Notes: generated from the letters alone by a model not told the origin. Counted from the first letter of the stretch, positions 32,687-41,077 are shown. The stretch is DNA of 64,000 nt from Streptomyces justiciae (GCF_015163075.1 NZ_JADDXU010000001.1:248001-312000), one strand, 5' to 3'. Translations and numbers: made by a program.

Positions 32687-32707
32687 TCAAGCGACCGGTG
32701 AGTTTCC
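32678..32707 (-). terminator. Hairpin at the end of the small membrane-protein gene
   Basis: GGAAACCGGTC (32678-32688) pairs with GACCGG and TTTCC (32693-32707) around a 4-nt loop, with a TGAG bulge. It covers the last codons of the gene ending at 32687 and separates it from the adpA promoter. Confidence 0.45.
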
Positions 32708-33001
32708 CCCGGTGTGACGACCGCCTCGATGAGACCCCGTTCCGGTCCTGTGACGACGGCCACGATGGGGTGCGTGTTCCTCCGCGAGCAAGCGCGCCGC
32801 GCCGCGCTCGGACTGGCGCAGCAGCACCCGGCAGACGGCCGTGACGGCGGCGAGACCGAGGGCGGTGCCGGCGGCGCCGGCGAGCGAGGTGCCGTACCAG
32901 ACGAGGACCACCGGGACGAGGACGCAACTGAAGGCCGCCCAGCGGACCACGTCCGTGGCGGAGTCGGCGGAATCGGCGGAGGGCGGTCGGTGTCCGGACA
33001 T
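32687..33001 (-). CDS. Small membrane protein of unknown function, upstream of adpA
   Basis: 104 residues: polar N-terminus, two membrane segments (W-A-A-F-S-C-V-L-V-P-V-V-L-V-W-Y and G-A-A-G-T-A-L-G-L-A-A-V-T-A-V-C-R-V-L-L) and a basic His/Arg/Gly-rich tail. ATG 33001 is preceded by AGGGAG. Same strand as adpA and immediately upstream of its promoter region. No recognised domain. Confidence 0.75.
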   Translation of the reverse strand: MSGHRPPSADSADSATDVVRWAAFSCVLVPVVLVWYGTSLAGAAGTALGLAAVTAVCRVLLRQSERGAARLLAEEHAPHRGRRHRTGTGSHRGGRHTGGNSPVA

Positions 33002-33313
33002 GGCGTGCTCCCTGGGGATGACTCGCCGGGTTCAACGTCTGTTCGAGCGGTCGGTCACTGCCCGCAGGGCCCTTCGGGGGGCCGCCGGTCCTTGAATCCT
33101 GTGCAAACCGCCTGTACAGCGCAGCAACCATTGCGTTACGGGCGCCCCCTCGTGCATGCTCCCTGGAACCCCTCACCGACCGTGAGCGGGATCTGGGCGA
33201 AGGAGGCGTGCCGCCGTACCCTTGGGGGTATGGGGTTGGGAAGATGATTCCCGGACACAGCTCCGCCGCAAACGGTCGTCCCTCCCACTAAGGATCACAA
33301 CGCCGAGACAGCC
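33002..33313. other. 312-nt divergent gap before the universal stress protein gene
   Basis: Holds the promoters of the small membrane protein (minus) and the USP gene (plus). TACCC-TTGG-GGGTA at 33217-33230 is a short inverted repeat ~85 nt before the USP start. Nothing else stands out. Confidence 0.4.
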
Positions 33314-33841
33314 ATGGCCGGTCACGAATTCTTCGAACCCGCGGACCGCAAGCGGCCCGTCGCCGATCCCACGGCGGCCGAGCCCCAGGCGGCGGAAGAG
33401 CCACGCCATTCCTGCGACCCCGCCTTCAAGCACGGCGTCGTGGTGGGCTTCGACGGCTCCACGTCCAGTGAGCGCGCCCTCGCGTACGCCATCGGCATGG
33501 CCCACCGCTCCGGCTCGGGCCTGATCATCGTCCATGTCGCCAACCGGCTGCCCACGACCGTGTGGGCGGGCTGCGAGCCGCCGGTCTTCGTGGACGTACC
33601 GGACCACCGCACCGAGGTGCTCGGTCTCGAGCTCGCCTGCGCCGACTATCTGGCCGAGGTGCCCTGGATCCTCGTCGAGCGCGGTGGCGACATCTGCCAC
33701 GAACTCGAAGAGGTCGGGCGGGAGTACGAGGCGGACGCGATCGTCGTCGGCTCCACGCACGGCATCGTGGGGCGCATCTTCGGCTCCGTCGCGGGGCGGC
33801 TCGCGAAGCGGGCCAAGCGTCCCGTCGTTGTCATTCCGTAA
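33314..33841 (+). CDS. Universal stress protein (UspA family, ATP-binding type)
   Basis: 175 residues with a ~38-residue polar extension before the Usp fold (G-V-V-V-G-F-D-G-S-T-S-S-E-R-A-L-A-Y-A). The C-terminal V-V-G-S-T-H-G-I-V-G-R-I-F-G-S-V-A-G-R-L-A carries the ATP-binding loop G-x2-G-x9-G-(S/T) in near-canonical form, so the ATP-binding subgroup is likely. Cytoplasmic. ATG 33314. Upstream of the acetate-uptake-like gene on the same strand after a 149-nt gap that holds its own promoter. Expected in stress or non-growth physiology. Confidence 0.9.
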   Translation: MAGHEFFEPADRKRPVADPTAAEPQAAEEPRHSCDPAFKHGVVVGFDGSTSSERALAYAIGMAHRSGSGLIIVHVANRLPTTVWAGCEPPVFVDVPDHRTEVLGLELACADYLAEVPWILVERGGDICHELEEVGREYEADAIVVGSTHGIVGRIFGSVAGRLAKRAKRPVVVIP

Positions 33842-33930
33842 CTCGTCGTTCTCCCAGGTGAGATGCGAACTGGGAACGGCCCCTCCCCCTTGTGCAGCGA
33901 CCGAATCTACTGGCGCGTAGAGGTGTTTGT

Positions 33931-33945
33931 GCCCTTGTGAAGGGC
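33931..33945. promoter_or_regulatory. Short perfect inverted repeat upstream of the GPR1/FUN34/YaaH gene
   Basis: GCCCTT-gtg-AAGGGC lies 46 nt before the GTG start, next to an AT-rich ATATAT stretch. Could be an operator or an mRNA hairpin. Confidence 0.35.
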
Positions 33946-33990
33946 ATATATCGCACACCGCACAACTGCACAGCATGAAGGGAGCCCGCC

Positions 33991-34548
33991 GTGGACAACG
34001 ACGTCTCCGCGGGAGCAACCACCACCATCGTCGGCCGACTCGCCCTCGGGATCACCCTCCTGGCGTTCGGACTCGGCCACACCGACGTGATCGACGGTGT
34101 GTCAGCCGCTGACGCCGTATCAATCGCCCAGTACGTGGGCGGCATTGCCCTCTTCGTCGCCGGACTCATGGCCTTCCGTGACCGCGACACCGCCAATGGG
34201 ACCGCGTTCGCGGCGCTGGGTGCGCTGTGGTTCACGTGGGCCGTCTCGGACGCCGGTTCCGCCAACGCGGCCGGGCTGTTCTTCCTGCTCTTCGCCCTCG
34301 TGGCGCTGTCGCTCACGCTCGCGGGCGGGGACCAACTCGGGCAGGGCGCCTACGGGTTGTTCTTCGTGTCCTTGCTGCTCATGGCGATCGCCAACTTCGC
34401 CGACAACGACGGTCTCACCAAGGTGGGCGGCTGGTTCGCCGTCGCGGCGGGGGCGGTTGCCTGGTATGCCGCGACCGCCGCGTTGGCCCATTGGCCGACG
34501 TCGCTTCGTGGACGTGCTGCCGGACGTGGCGTGACGGCCACCGGCTAA
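33991..34548 (+). CDS. GPR1/FUN34/YaaH-family (acetate/succinate uptake-like) membrane protein
   Basis: 185 residues with six hydrophobic segments (A-L-G-I-T-L-L-A-F-G-L, I-A-Q-Y-V-G-G-I-A-L-F-V-A-G-L-M, G-L-F-F-L-L-F-A-L-V-A-L, L-F-F-V-S-L-L-L-M-A-I). The overall size and segment pattern fit the SatP/YaaH group, and Y-V-G-G-I-A-L-F-V-A-G matches its conserved third region; the hallmark N-P-A-P-L-G-L motif is not seen, so transport specificity is open. GTG start with AAGGGAG 7 nt upstream. The gene ends before a strong terminator shared with glmS. Confidence 0.75.
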   Translation: MDNDVSAGATTTIVGRLALGITLLAFGLGHTDVIDGVSAADAVSIAQYVGGIALFVAGLMAFRDRDTANGTAFAALGALWFTWAVSDAGSANAAGLFFLLFALVALSLTLAGGDQLGQGAYGLFFVSLLLMAIANFADNDGLTKVGGWFAVAAGAVAWYAATAALAHWPTSLRGRAAGRGVTATG

Positions 34549-34591
34549 CTGGCAGCCGACGTCGGGGTATTGGGCGGCCCCGGCGATGAAA

Positions 34592-34631
34592 ACGGACCCC
34601 CCGTGATTGGTGGCATCACGTGGGGGTCCGT
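34592..34631. terminator. Bidirectional terminator between the YaaH-like gene and glmS
   Basis: ACGGACCCCC pairs with GGGGGTCCGT, with an inner GTGAT/ATCAC helix. Located between two convergent genes. Confidence 0.88.
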
Positions 34632-34670
34632 TCCTGTTTCGGTGGCCTCTGCGGGTGCGTTGTGGTTGCT

Positions 34671-34691
34671 CGCGCAGTTCCCCGCGCCCCT
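34671..34691 (+). repeat. Streptomyces intergenic repeat, copy A
   Basis: CGCGCAGTTCCCCGCGCCCC plus T, followed by AAAG. The same 21-nt core occurs at 42718 and, inverted, at 48974. It is near the 3' end of glmS. Confidence 0.8.
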
Positions 34692-34704
34692 AAAGCCAGG
34701 CCAA

Positions 34705-36522
34705 CTACTCCACCGTTACTGACTTGGCGAGGTTCCTCGGCTTGTCGATGTCCCGGCCCAGGGCCAAGGCCGTGTGGTACGCCAGGAGTTGCAGGGGGAT
34801 GCCCATCAGGATCGGGTCGAGTTCGTCCTCGTTCTTCGGGACGACGATCGTGTGGTCGGCCTTCTCCTGGTGCTGGTGGGCGACCGCGAGGATCTTGCCG
34901 CTGCGGGCCTTGATCTCCTCCATCGCGGCGCGGTTCTTCTCCAGCAGGTCGTCGTCGGGGACGATCGCGACCGTGGGGAGGGCGGGCTCGATGAGGGCCA
35001 GCGGGCCGTGCTTGAGCTCGGAGGCCGGGTAGGCCTCGGCGTGGATGTAGGAGACCTCCTTGAGCTTCAGGGAGGCCTCACGGGCCACCGGGTAGCCCCG
35101 GACGCGGCCGATGAAGAGCATCGAGCGGGCGTCGGTGTACTGCTCGGCCAGCTTCTTGATCTCCTCCTCCCGGTCGAGGATCTCGGAGATCTGGGCGGGC
35201 AGCCTGCGCAGGCCCTCGATGATGCGCTTGCCGTCGCGGACCGAGAGGTCGCGGGTGCGGCCCAGGTGCAGGGCGAGCAGGGCGAAGGCGACCGTGGTGT
35301 TGGTGAAGCACTTCGTCGAGACGACGCAGACCTCCGGGCCCGCGTGCACGTAGACGCCGCCGTCCGCCTCACGGGCGATCGCGGAGCCCACCACGTTGAC
35401 CACGCCGAGGACACGCGCGCCCTTGCGCTTCAGCTCCTGGACGGCCGCGAGGACGTCGTACGTCTCTCCCGACTGGGAGACCGCGATGTAGAGGGTGTCG
35501 GGGTCCACGACCGCGTTGCGGTAGCGGAACTCGGAGGCCGGCTCGGCGTCCGCGGGGATGCGGGCCAGCTCCTCGATCATCTGGGCGCCGATCTGGCCCG
35601 CGTGGTACGAGGTGCCGCAGCCGAGGATCTTCACGCGGCGGATCTGGCGGGCCTCACGGGCGTCCAGGTTCAGGCCGCCGAGGTGGACCGTGGAGAAGCG
35701 GTCGTCGATGCGGCCGCGCAGGACGCGGTCGACCGCCTCGGCCTGCTCGAAGATCTCCTTGTGCATGTACGTGTCGTGGCCGCCCATGTCGTAGGAGGCG
35801 GCCTCCCACTCGACCGTGGTGGGCTCGGACGTCGTACGGGTGCCTTCCGTGGTGTAGGTGCGGAAGTCGTCGGCCTTCAGGGTGGCCATCTCGCCGTCGT
35901 CGAGAGTCACTATCTGCCGCGTGTGGGCGACCAGGGCGGCGATGTCCGAGGCGACGAACATCTCCTTCTCGCCGATGCCGAGGACGACCGGGGAGCCGTT
36001 GCGGGCGACGACGATGCGGTCCGGGAAGTCGGCGTGCAGGACGGCGATGCCGTAGGTGCCCTCGATCAGGCGGAGGGTCTCGCGGACCTTGTCCTCCAGC
36101 TTCTCCGCGGTGGAGCGGGAGATCAGGTGGACGAGGACCTCGGTGTCGGTCTCGGAGAGGAACTCGACGCCGTCGGCCTCCAGCTTGCGGCGCAGGTCGG
36201 AGGCGTTGTCGATGATGCCGTTGTGGACGACGGCGACCTTGCCCTCGGCGTCGAGGTGCGGGTGGGCGTTCACGTCGGAGGGGGCGCCGTGGGTGGCCCA
36301 GCGGGTGTGGGCGATGCCGGTCGTGCCCTTGAAGCGGGCCGGGACCTTGGCCTCCAGGTCACGGACGCGACCCTTGGCCTTGACGGTCCTGAGGCCTGCC
36401 GTCTTCGGCGCGGTGATGGCGATGCCCGCCGAGTCGTAGCCCCGGTACTCCAGGCGCTGGAGGCCCTCCAGGAGCAGCGGCGCCACGTCACGCTTGCCGA
36501 TGTATCCGACGATTCCGCACAT
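34705..36522 (-). CDS. glmS: Glutamine--fructose-6-phosphate aminotransferase (isomerising)
   Basis: 605 residues, full length. Nucleophile Cys2 (M-C-G-I-V-G-Y-I-G) begins the glutaminase domain (1-~225, with R-L-E-Y-R-G-Y-D-S-A-G and T-R-W-A-T-H-G). Two SIS domains form the isomerase (G-C-G-T-S-Y-H-A-G, S-Q-S-G-E-T-Y-D-V), and the C-terminus ends P-R-N-L-A-K-S-V-T-V-E. It makes glucosamine-6-phosphate for cell-wall precursors. Only 14 nt separate it from the small gene upstream, so they are probably one operon. Streptomycetes have more than one glmS; which copy this is cannot be told from sequence. The hexosaminidase downstream ties it to amino-sugar metabolism. Confidence 0.95.
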   Translation of the reverse strand: MCGIVGYIGKRDVAPLLLEGLQRLEYRGYDSAGIAITAPKTAGLRTVKAKGRVRDLEAKVPARFKGTTGIAHTRWATHGAPSDVNAHPHLDAEGKVAVVHNGIIDNASDLRRKLEADGVEFLSETDTEVLVHLISRSTAEKLEDKVRETLRLIEGTYGIAVLHADFPDRIVVARNGSPVVLGIGEKEMFVASDIAALVAHTRQIVTLDDGEMATLKADDFRTYTTEGTRTTSEPTTVEWEAASYDMGGHDTYMHKEIFEQAEAVDRVLRGRIDDRFSTVHLGGLNLDAREARQIRRVKILGCGTSYHAGQIGAQMIEELARIPADAEPASEFRYRNAVVDPDTLYIAVSQSGETYDVLAAVQELKRKGARVLGVVNVVGSAIAREADGGVYVHAGPEVCVVSTKCFTNTTVAFALLALHLGRTRDLSVRDGKRIIEGLRRLPAQISEILDREEEIKKLAEQYTDARSMLFIGRVRGYPVAREASLKLKEVSYIHAEAYPASELKHGPLALIEPALPTVAIVPDDDLLEKNRAAMEEIKARSGKILAVAHQHQEKADHTIVVPKNEDELDPILMGIPLQLLAYHTALALGRDIDKPRNLAKSVTVE

Positions 36523-36536
36523 ATATATACGTATTC

Positions 36537-36794
36537 CTAGCCGTAGACGATCCGGCGCAGCTGGCGGAGCGTGAGCTCCGGCGGTGCCACCGCCCGGTAT
36601 TTCAGGTCCGCCTCGATCCGGTCGAAGATCTCCGCGTTCACCAGGCCCTGGGCCTGGAGCTCGCGGTGGCGGCGACGGACGTACACCTCGGTCGTCTCGT
36701 CGAAGTAGGCGAGCACGTCCTGGATCACCCGCAGCGCCTCGCCCCGCTGGAGGGGCGTGGTGCGGGTCAGGTGATCAACAAGGTCGTCGTGCAC
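36537..36794 (-). CDS. Small conserved-type protein upstream of glmS
   Basis: 85 residues, M-H-D-D-L-V-D-H-L-T-R-T-T-P-L-Q-R-G-E-A-L-R-V-I-Q-D-V-L-A-Y-F-D-E-T-T-E-V, all helical and charged, no membrane segment. Such small proteins occur upstream of glmS in other actinobacteria, but the function is unknown to me. The start is uncertain: GTG 36794 (AGGA 8 nt before) or TTG 36830. Likely co-transcribed with glmS. Divergent from the phosphatase gene. Confidence 0.65.
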   Translation of the reverse strand: MHDDLVDHLTRTTPLQRGEALRVIQDVLAYFDETTEVYVRRRHRELQAQGLVNAEIFDRIEADLKYRAVAPPELTLRQLRRIVYG

Positions 36795-36834
36795 TCGGTA
36801 GATCCTGGGGTATCGGGGGCTGCCTCGCAAGAAT

Positions 36835-36854
36835 CCTGCCCGATATCGGGCAGG
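36835..36854. promoter_or_regulatory. Perfect 20-bp palindrome in the divergent glmS-operon / phosphatase promoter region
   Basis: CCTGCCCGATATCGGGCAGG is fully self-complementary. It lies 41 nt upstream of GTG 36794 and 111 nt upstream of the phosphatase ATG at 36965. A pair of CTCTTA hexamers spaced 20 bp (36867 and 36887) follows. Operator candidate for an unidentified dimeric regulator. Confidence 0.65.
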
Positions 36855-36964
36855 GCGCTGTAGAAACTCTTAGAACAACATTGAATCTCTTATGAGGCCG
36901 TGTTCGTGACTTGGCCACCCGGCGTCTTGCATCTCGTTGCCTGAGGGGACGAGTTTCGGTCGTC

Positions 36965-38536
36965 ATGGACATTCCTCGCATGGGAGTACCCGAGCAGCTC
37001 GCCGACCGCATGAGCATGGCCGAGCAGCACGAGTACCTGCGCGCCAGATTCTCCCGGCGCACGATGATCAGGGGCGGCGCGGTCACGCTCGGCGCCGTCA
37101 CCGGCGGCGCCTTCGTGCCCGGCGCCACCGCCCAGGCCACGCCCATGGCCGCCCCGCGCACCGAGACCGTCGACGGCTCGCTCGTCGCCCCCTTCGGCCG
37201 CCACCTCGCCTACGGCAACGACCCGCGCACCGAGATGACCGTCTCGTGGCAGGTCCCGGTCGCGGTGAAGAAGCCCTTCATCCGCGTCGGCGCCCACCCG
37301 TGGGACCTCTCCCGCAAGATCGAGGCCGAGGTCCGCAGCCTCTACACCCCGACCGGCGTCGGCGCGAGCGCCGATCACACTCAGTACTACGTCCACGCCA
37401 AGCTGACCCACCTCAAGCCGGGCAAGACGTACTACTACGGCGTCGGCCACCAGGGCTTCGACCCGGCCGCGCCCCACCTCGTCGGCACCCTCGGCACCTT
37501 CACCACCGCCCCCGCCCACAAGGCGCCCTTCACCTTCACCGCCTTCGGTGACCAGGGCGTCAGCTACCACGGCCTCGCCAATGACAGCCTGATCCTCGGC
37601 CAGAACCCGGTCTTCCACCTCCACGCCGGTGACATCGCGTACGCCGACCCGGCCGGGCAGGGCAAGTCCGCCGACACCGGCTTCGACTCGCGGGTGTGGG
37701 ACCAGTTCCTCGCCCAGACCGAGTCGGTCGCCAAGTCGGTGCCGTGGATGGTGAGTTACGGCAACCACGACATGGAAGCCTGGTACTCGCCCAACGGCTA
37801 CGGCGGCGAGGAGGCCCGCTTCACGCTCCCCGACAACGGGCCGGACCGGAAGAACCTCCCGGGCGTCTACTCCTTCGTCTACGGCAACACCGCGATCATC
37901 TCCCTCGACCCGAACGACGTGTCGTACGAGATCCCCGCCAACCTCGGCATCTCCGGCGGGACGCAGACCACGTGGTTCGAGGGGCAGTTGAGGAAGTTCC
38001 GGGCCCGGCCCGACATCGACTTCGTCGTCGTCTTCTTCCACCACTGCGCCTACTGCACCTCCACCGCGCACGCATCGGAGGGGGGCGTACGGCAGGAGTG
38101 GGTGCCGCTGTTCGAGAAGTACACGGTGGACCTGGTCATCAACGGCCACAACCACCAGTACGAGCGGACGGACGTCATCAAGGGGAACAAGGTCGCCAAG
38201 AAGCTCCCGATCGGCGAGACGGCCTACCCCGAGACCGAGGGCGTGGTGTACGTGACCGCCGGTGCGGCGGGGCGGAGTCTGTACGCGTTCAGCGCGCCCG
38301 ACTCCTACGAGGGGCACCTCAACGAGGTCGACTCCGTCGTCTCGTTCATCAACACCAAGGACGGCAAGGTCGACGAGACCGTGGCCTGGTCCCGGGTGCG
38401 GTACCTCAACTACTCGTTCCTGCGGGTGGACGTGGAACCGGCGGCGCGCGGGCACTACGCCAAGCTCAAGGTGTCGGGCATCGCCGAGACCGGGGACCGG
38501 ATCGACCACTTCACGGTGGCGAGGAAGGCCAAGTAG
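36965..38536 (+). CDS. Exported purple acid phosphatase / metallophosphoesterase
   Basis: 523 residues. A twin-arginine motif S-R-R-T-M-I-R-G-G-A (~residues 31-40) with a hydrophobic run ending A-T-A-Q-A marks Tat export. A fibronectin-III-like N-terminal domain (M-T-V-S-W-Q-V-P-V) precedes the metallophosphoesterase core with all signature blocks: F-G-D-Q-G, H-A-G-D-I-A-Y-A-D, Y-G-N-H-D-M-E, F-F-H-H-C-A-Y and N-G-H-N-H-Q-Y-E-R. This order is that of purple acid phosphatases (binuclear metal). ATG 36965, RBS weak. Releases phosphate from organic esters outside the cell; Pho control likely but no clear PHO box seen. Confidence 0.9.
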   Translation: MDIPRMGVPEQLADRMSMAEQHEYLRARFSRRTMIRGGAVTLGAVTGGAFVPGATAQATPMAAPRTETVDGSLVAPFGRHLAYGNDPRTEMTVSWQVPVAVKKPFIRVGAHPWDLSRKIEAEVRSLYTPTGVGASADHTQYYVHAKLTHLKPGKTYYYGVGHQGFDPAAPHLVGTLGTFTTAPAHKAPFTFTAFGDQGVSYHGLANDSLILGQNPVFHLHAGDIAYADPAGQGKSADTGFDSRVWDQFLAQTESVAKSVPWMVSYGNHDMEAWYSPNGYGGEEARFTLPDNGPDRKNLPGVYSFVYGNTAIISLDPNDVSYEIPANLGISGGTQTTWFEGQLRKFRARPDIDFVVVFFHHCAYCTSTAHASEGGVRQEWVPLFEKYTVDLVINGHNHQYERTDVIKGNKVAKKLPIGETAYPETEGVVYVTAGAAGRSLYAFSAPDSYEGHLNEVDSVVSFINTKDGKVDETVAWSRVRYLNYSFLRVDVEPAARGHYAKLKVSGIAETGDRIDHFTVARKAK

Positions 38537-38571
38537 GCGTGCCATCAGCGGACTTACGTCCGGTGGCGGAC

Positions 38572-39465
38572 CTACATCCGTTTGAGGATCGCCTGTTTGG
38601 CCATCGTGAACTCCTCGTCCGTCAGCACACCCGTGCGGCGCAGCTCGCCGAGTTCGCGCAGGCGGCGCAGGAGGGCGTCGTGGCCGTCCTCGACGGGGGC
38701 GACCGGGAGGGAAGGCGTTTCCGGTCGTGCGGCGAGGGTTTTTCGTACGTCGACGGCGGCCGTCCGGGCCGGGTGGGGGAGCCTGGCCTGGACAGCCGCC
38801 GCGATCAGCGCCATCAGCGGGTCCTTCTTGAAGCCCCACAGCTCCACGGAGTTGGGGTCGTACTTCGGCGGGGCCTTGGTGGGCGCGTTCCGCACCGCGA
38901 AGCGGAGATGGCCGTTGTCCAGGCCGGCCGCCGGGAGCCACTCCACGCCGACGACGTCGGTCAGGGGGAGGGTGCGGATGCCGGCGGCGGCCTTGGCGTC
39001 CTCCGTCTTCCAGTTCCACTCCAGGCGGACGCGCTCGCCGTCGAAGGTGGCGGTGCCGTCGCCCGCGGAGACCGACAGCGGGACGGCCGGGCCGGGGAGG
39101 AGATACTCCGTGACCGGGGTCGCCGGGACCTGGTCGAGGAGGAGGGCCTCGCGGACCTCGTCCACGAAGTACTCGGCGACGCCGTAGCGGTCGGACTCGA
39201 CGATCAGCTGGTAGGGGTCGTTGGGTTCGGTGAGACGGCCGCCGGTGGCGTGCAGCAGCGGGTCGGCGCCGTCGCGCAGCCGCAGCCTGAGCCGCCCGGC
39301 CCTGCGACCCTGCTCGAAGGAAACGCCCGCCAACGCGCCCAGCGGGACGACGAGTTCACCCAGGGTCTTGCGGAGCAGGCTGACGTTCTTGTCGCGTCCC
39401 GGGGTCAGACGCAGGGCGTCGCCGTCGAAGGCCCACGTGCCGTCCTTCTGGATGATTTCCGCCAT
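38572..39465 (-). CDS. DUF4429 protein with C-terminal SHOCT domain
   Basis: 297 residues. Two copies of a PH-like (DUF4429) unit are visible, about residues 1-105 (M-A-E-I-I-Q-K-D-G-T-W-A-F-D-G-D-A-L-R-L) and 125-220 (G-D-G-T-A-T-F-D-G-E-R-V-R-L-E-W-N). The C-terminus L-R-R-L-R-E-L-G-E-L-R-R-T-G-V-L-T-D-E-E-F-T-M-A-K is a classic SHOCT oligomerisation helix pair. No signal peptide, so cytoplasmic. Function unknown; common in streptomycetes and often near stress or tellurium-type genes. It converges with the phosphatase. Confidence 0.85.
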   Translation of the reverse strand: MAEIIQKDGTWAFDGDALRLTPGRDKNVSLLRKTLGELVVPLGALAGVSFEQGRRAGRLRLRLRDGADPLLHATGGRLTEPNDPYQLIVESDRYGVAEYFVDEVREALLLDQVPATPVTEYLLPGPAVPLSVSAGDGTATFDGERVRLEWNWKTEDAKAAAGIRTLPLTDVVGVEWLPAAGLDNGHLRFAVRNAPTKAPPKYDPNSVELWGFKKDPLMALIAAAVQARLPHPARTAAVDVRKTLAARPETPSLPVAPVEDGHDALLRRLRELGELRRTGVLTDEEFTMAKQAILKRM

Positions 39466-39499
39466 GGGGCAAGTCTGGCATTCGGCTCGCGGGCGCCGG

Positions 39500-40963
39500 T
39501 CAGCCGCCGAGCGCCTTCGTCAGGTCCGCGGTGGCCTGGAACCTGATCGCCTTGCCGCTCCCGGCGGTCGCCAGCATGCGGACCTCTCCGTTTCGGACGC
39601 CGACGGCGATGCCCTGGTTGTCCTGGCACACGAGGGTGAAGGTGCCGTCCGCGCGGGTCTTCATGAGGAACGCCTGGTCCTCCGGGTAGGGGGCGTCGTC
39701 GCCCTGCTGGTAGGCGCACGGGCGCAGTTGCATGGGGTCGCCGGTGACGCGGTCGCCCGCGATGTCGAGGCAGAACTTCGAGGAGACGTGCTCCAGGGCG
39801 TACGTGTTCTTGCCGGACGGGACGAGGTTCCACTGCTGGGTGGGGCCCTCCGCGCAGGTGGCGGTCCTGGGGGCGTTGTCGAAGGAGGAGCCGGCGTCGG
39901 CGGCGACGCAGCGTCCGGTGGCGGTGTTCTCCAGGGTGAGGGTGGCGATCGACGCGCCGGCGCTCGGCGAAGGGGTGGGGGACGCGGTGGGGGCCGGGGC
40001 GGAGACGGACGGGGCGGTGGCGGCGTTCGCGGCCTGGGCGGTGGAGTCGTCGCCGAGCAGCTTCAGGGCGGCGGTGGTGGCCACGGCGGTGACGACGACC
40101 GCGATCGCCACGGCGAGGACGGGGCGGCGTCTGCGCGGGGGCTCCGGGGCGGGAGGCGTGGCGGTCTCCGGCTCCGGTTCTCGCGGCGCCACCGGGGCCG
40201 TCTCCGGCTGCCGGGCCGCGCGGTAGGCCGGGCCGCCCCACACCAGCACCTGGTCGACCAGCAGGGCCCGCAGCTCCTCCGGGGCGCCGGAGGTGAGCGT
40301 GTGCAGCAGGGTGAAGTCGTGGGCACAGAACCGGCAGCCGTCCAGGTGCCGTCGGAGGTCGTCGGGGGTCTCCCGGTGGGTGCCGCGGGCGATCGCGCCG
40401 AGCATGGTGCCGTAGTGCACACAGCGGGCGTCCTCGGTGCGCTCGGCACGCAGCCGCAGAAACCCGTCGGCCAGCCGGGCCCGCGCAGACTCCGCCATGG
40501 ACTCGGCGAACTCCTCGGTGATGCCGAGCACTTGGGCGGCGAACGCGGTCTCGCCCTGCTCGGCCTGGCACAGCCACAGCGCGGCCTGCGCCTGGTCGGG
40601 CAGGGTGGCGAAGGCGGCCAGCAGCAGCGAGGTGTGCTCCACCCGGCGCAGGGTGTCCACGGGCCCGAAGGTGTCCGCCGCCCGCTGCGCCCAGGACCGG
40701 AAACCGGGGCGCAGCAAGGCGGCCCGTTCCTGGCGCACCCAGGCGTCGGCGGTACGGCGGACGGCGGCCAGCAGGTCCAGGCGGCCGGTGGGCCCCGGGT
40801 GCTGCGGGGCGTGGGCGAGGACCTCGGCGGCGAGGTCGGCGGCGGCGTGCTGCTCGCCGCAGAACGCGCCCGCGTAGGCGCGCACCGCCGACACGTCGGC
40901 CGACGGGACGCCCGACGCCGGGGCGTGGGCGGTACCGGCTTGCTGTGCGCTGTGCTCGGACAT
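39500..40963 (-). CDS. Sigma-like / anti-sigma zinc-finger membrane protein with ricin-type lectin domain
   Basis: 487 residues. Residues ~20-180 are helical and resemble ECF sigma regions (L-A-A-F-A-T-L-P-D-Q-A-Q-A-A-L-W-L, F-A-A-Q-V-L-G-I-T-E-E-F-A-E-S-M) but lack a convincing promoter-binding helix. H-L-D-G-C-R-F-C at 206-213 matches the H-x3-C-x2-C zinc motif of anti-sigma factors. A Pro/Glu stretch, one membrane helix at ~281-303, a Ser/Pro/Thr linker and a C-terminal ricin B beta-trefoil (T-G-R-C-V-A-A, Q-Q-W, F-C-L-D-I-A-G) follow. It may be a sensor joining an outside sugar-binding domain to transcription. ATG 40963, GGGGGAG upstream. Divergent from the hexosaminidase. Confidence 0.78.
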   Translation of the reverse strand: MSEHSAQQAGTAHAPASGVPSADVSAVRAYAGAFCGEQHAAADLAAEVLAHAPQHPGPTGRLDLLAAVRRTADAWVRQERAALLRPGFRSWAQRAADTFGPVDTLRRVEHTSLLLAAFATLPDQAQAALWLCQAEQGETAFAAQVLGITEEFAESMAESARARLADGFLRLRAERTEDARCVHYGTMLGAIARGTHRETPDDLRRHLDGCRFCAHDFTLLHTLTSGAPEELRALLVDQVLVWGGPAYRAARQPETAPVAPREPEPETATPPAPEPPRRRRPVLAVAIAVVVTAVATTAALKLLGDDSTAQAANAATAPSVSAPAPTASPTPSPSAGASIATLTLENTATGRCVAADAGSSFDNAPRTATCAEGPTQQWNLVPSGKNTYALEHVSSKFCLDIAGDRVTGDPMQLRPCAYQQGDDAPYPEDQAFLMKTRADGTFTLVCQDNQGIAVGVRNGEVRMLATAGSGKAIRFQATADLTKALGG

Positions 40964-41065
40964 CTTCGTCTCCCCCAAGGAGCCGTCACGGCAAGGTGTG
41001 GACCGTAGTGGGACTCCCTGTGACGGGGCTGTGCACTTCCGCAACCAGCCCGTCACCCGGCAGAG

Positions 41066-41077
41066 TGGTCTGCACCA
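41066..41077. promoter_or_regulatory. DasR-responsive element upstream of the hexosaminidase
   Basis: TGGTCTGCACCA matches 10 of 12 positions of the DasR core TGGTCTAGACCA, and the two changes are in the centre. It lies 41 nt upstream of the GTG start. DasR (GntR family) represses GlcNAc and chitin genes; release is by glucosamine-6-phosphate. Confidence 0.75.

Noticed and set aside
32678..32707. ACCGGT repeats as a gamma-butyrolactone (ARE-type) operator before adpA
   Set aside because: The sequence folds as a hairpin over the end of the upstream gene, is over 350 nt from adpA, and lacks the full ARE consensus.
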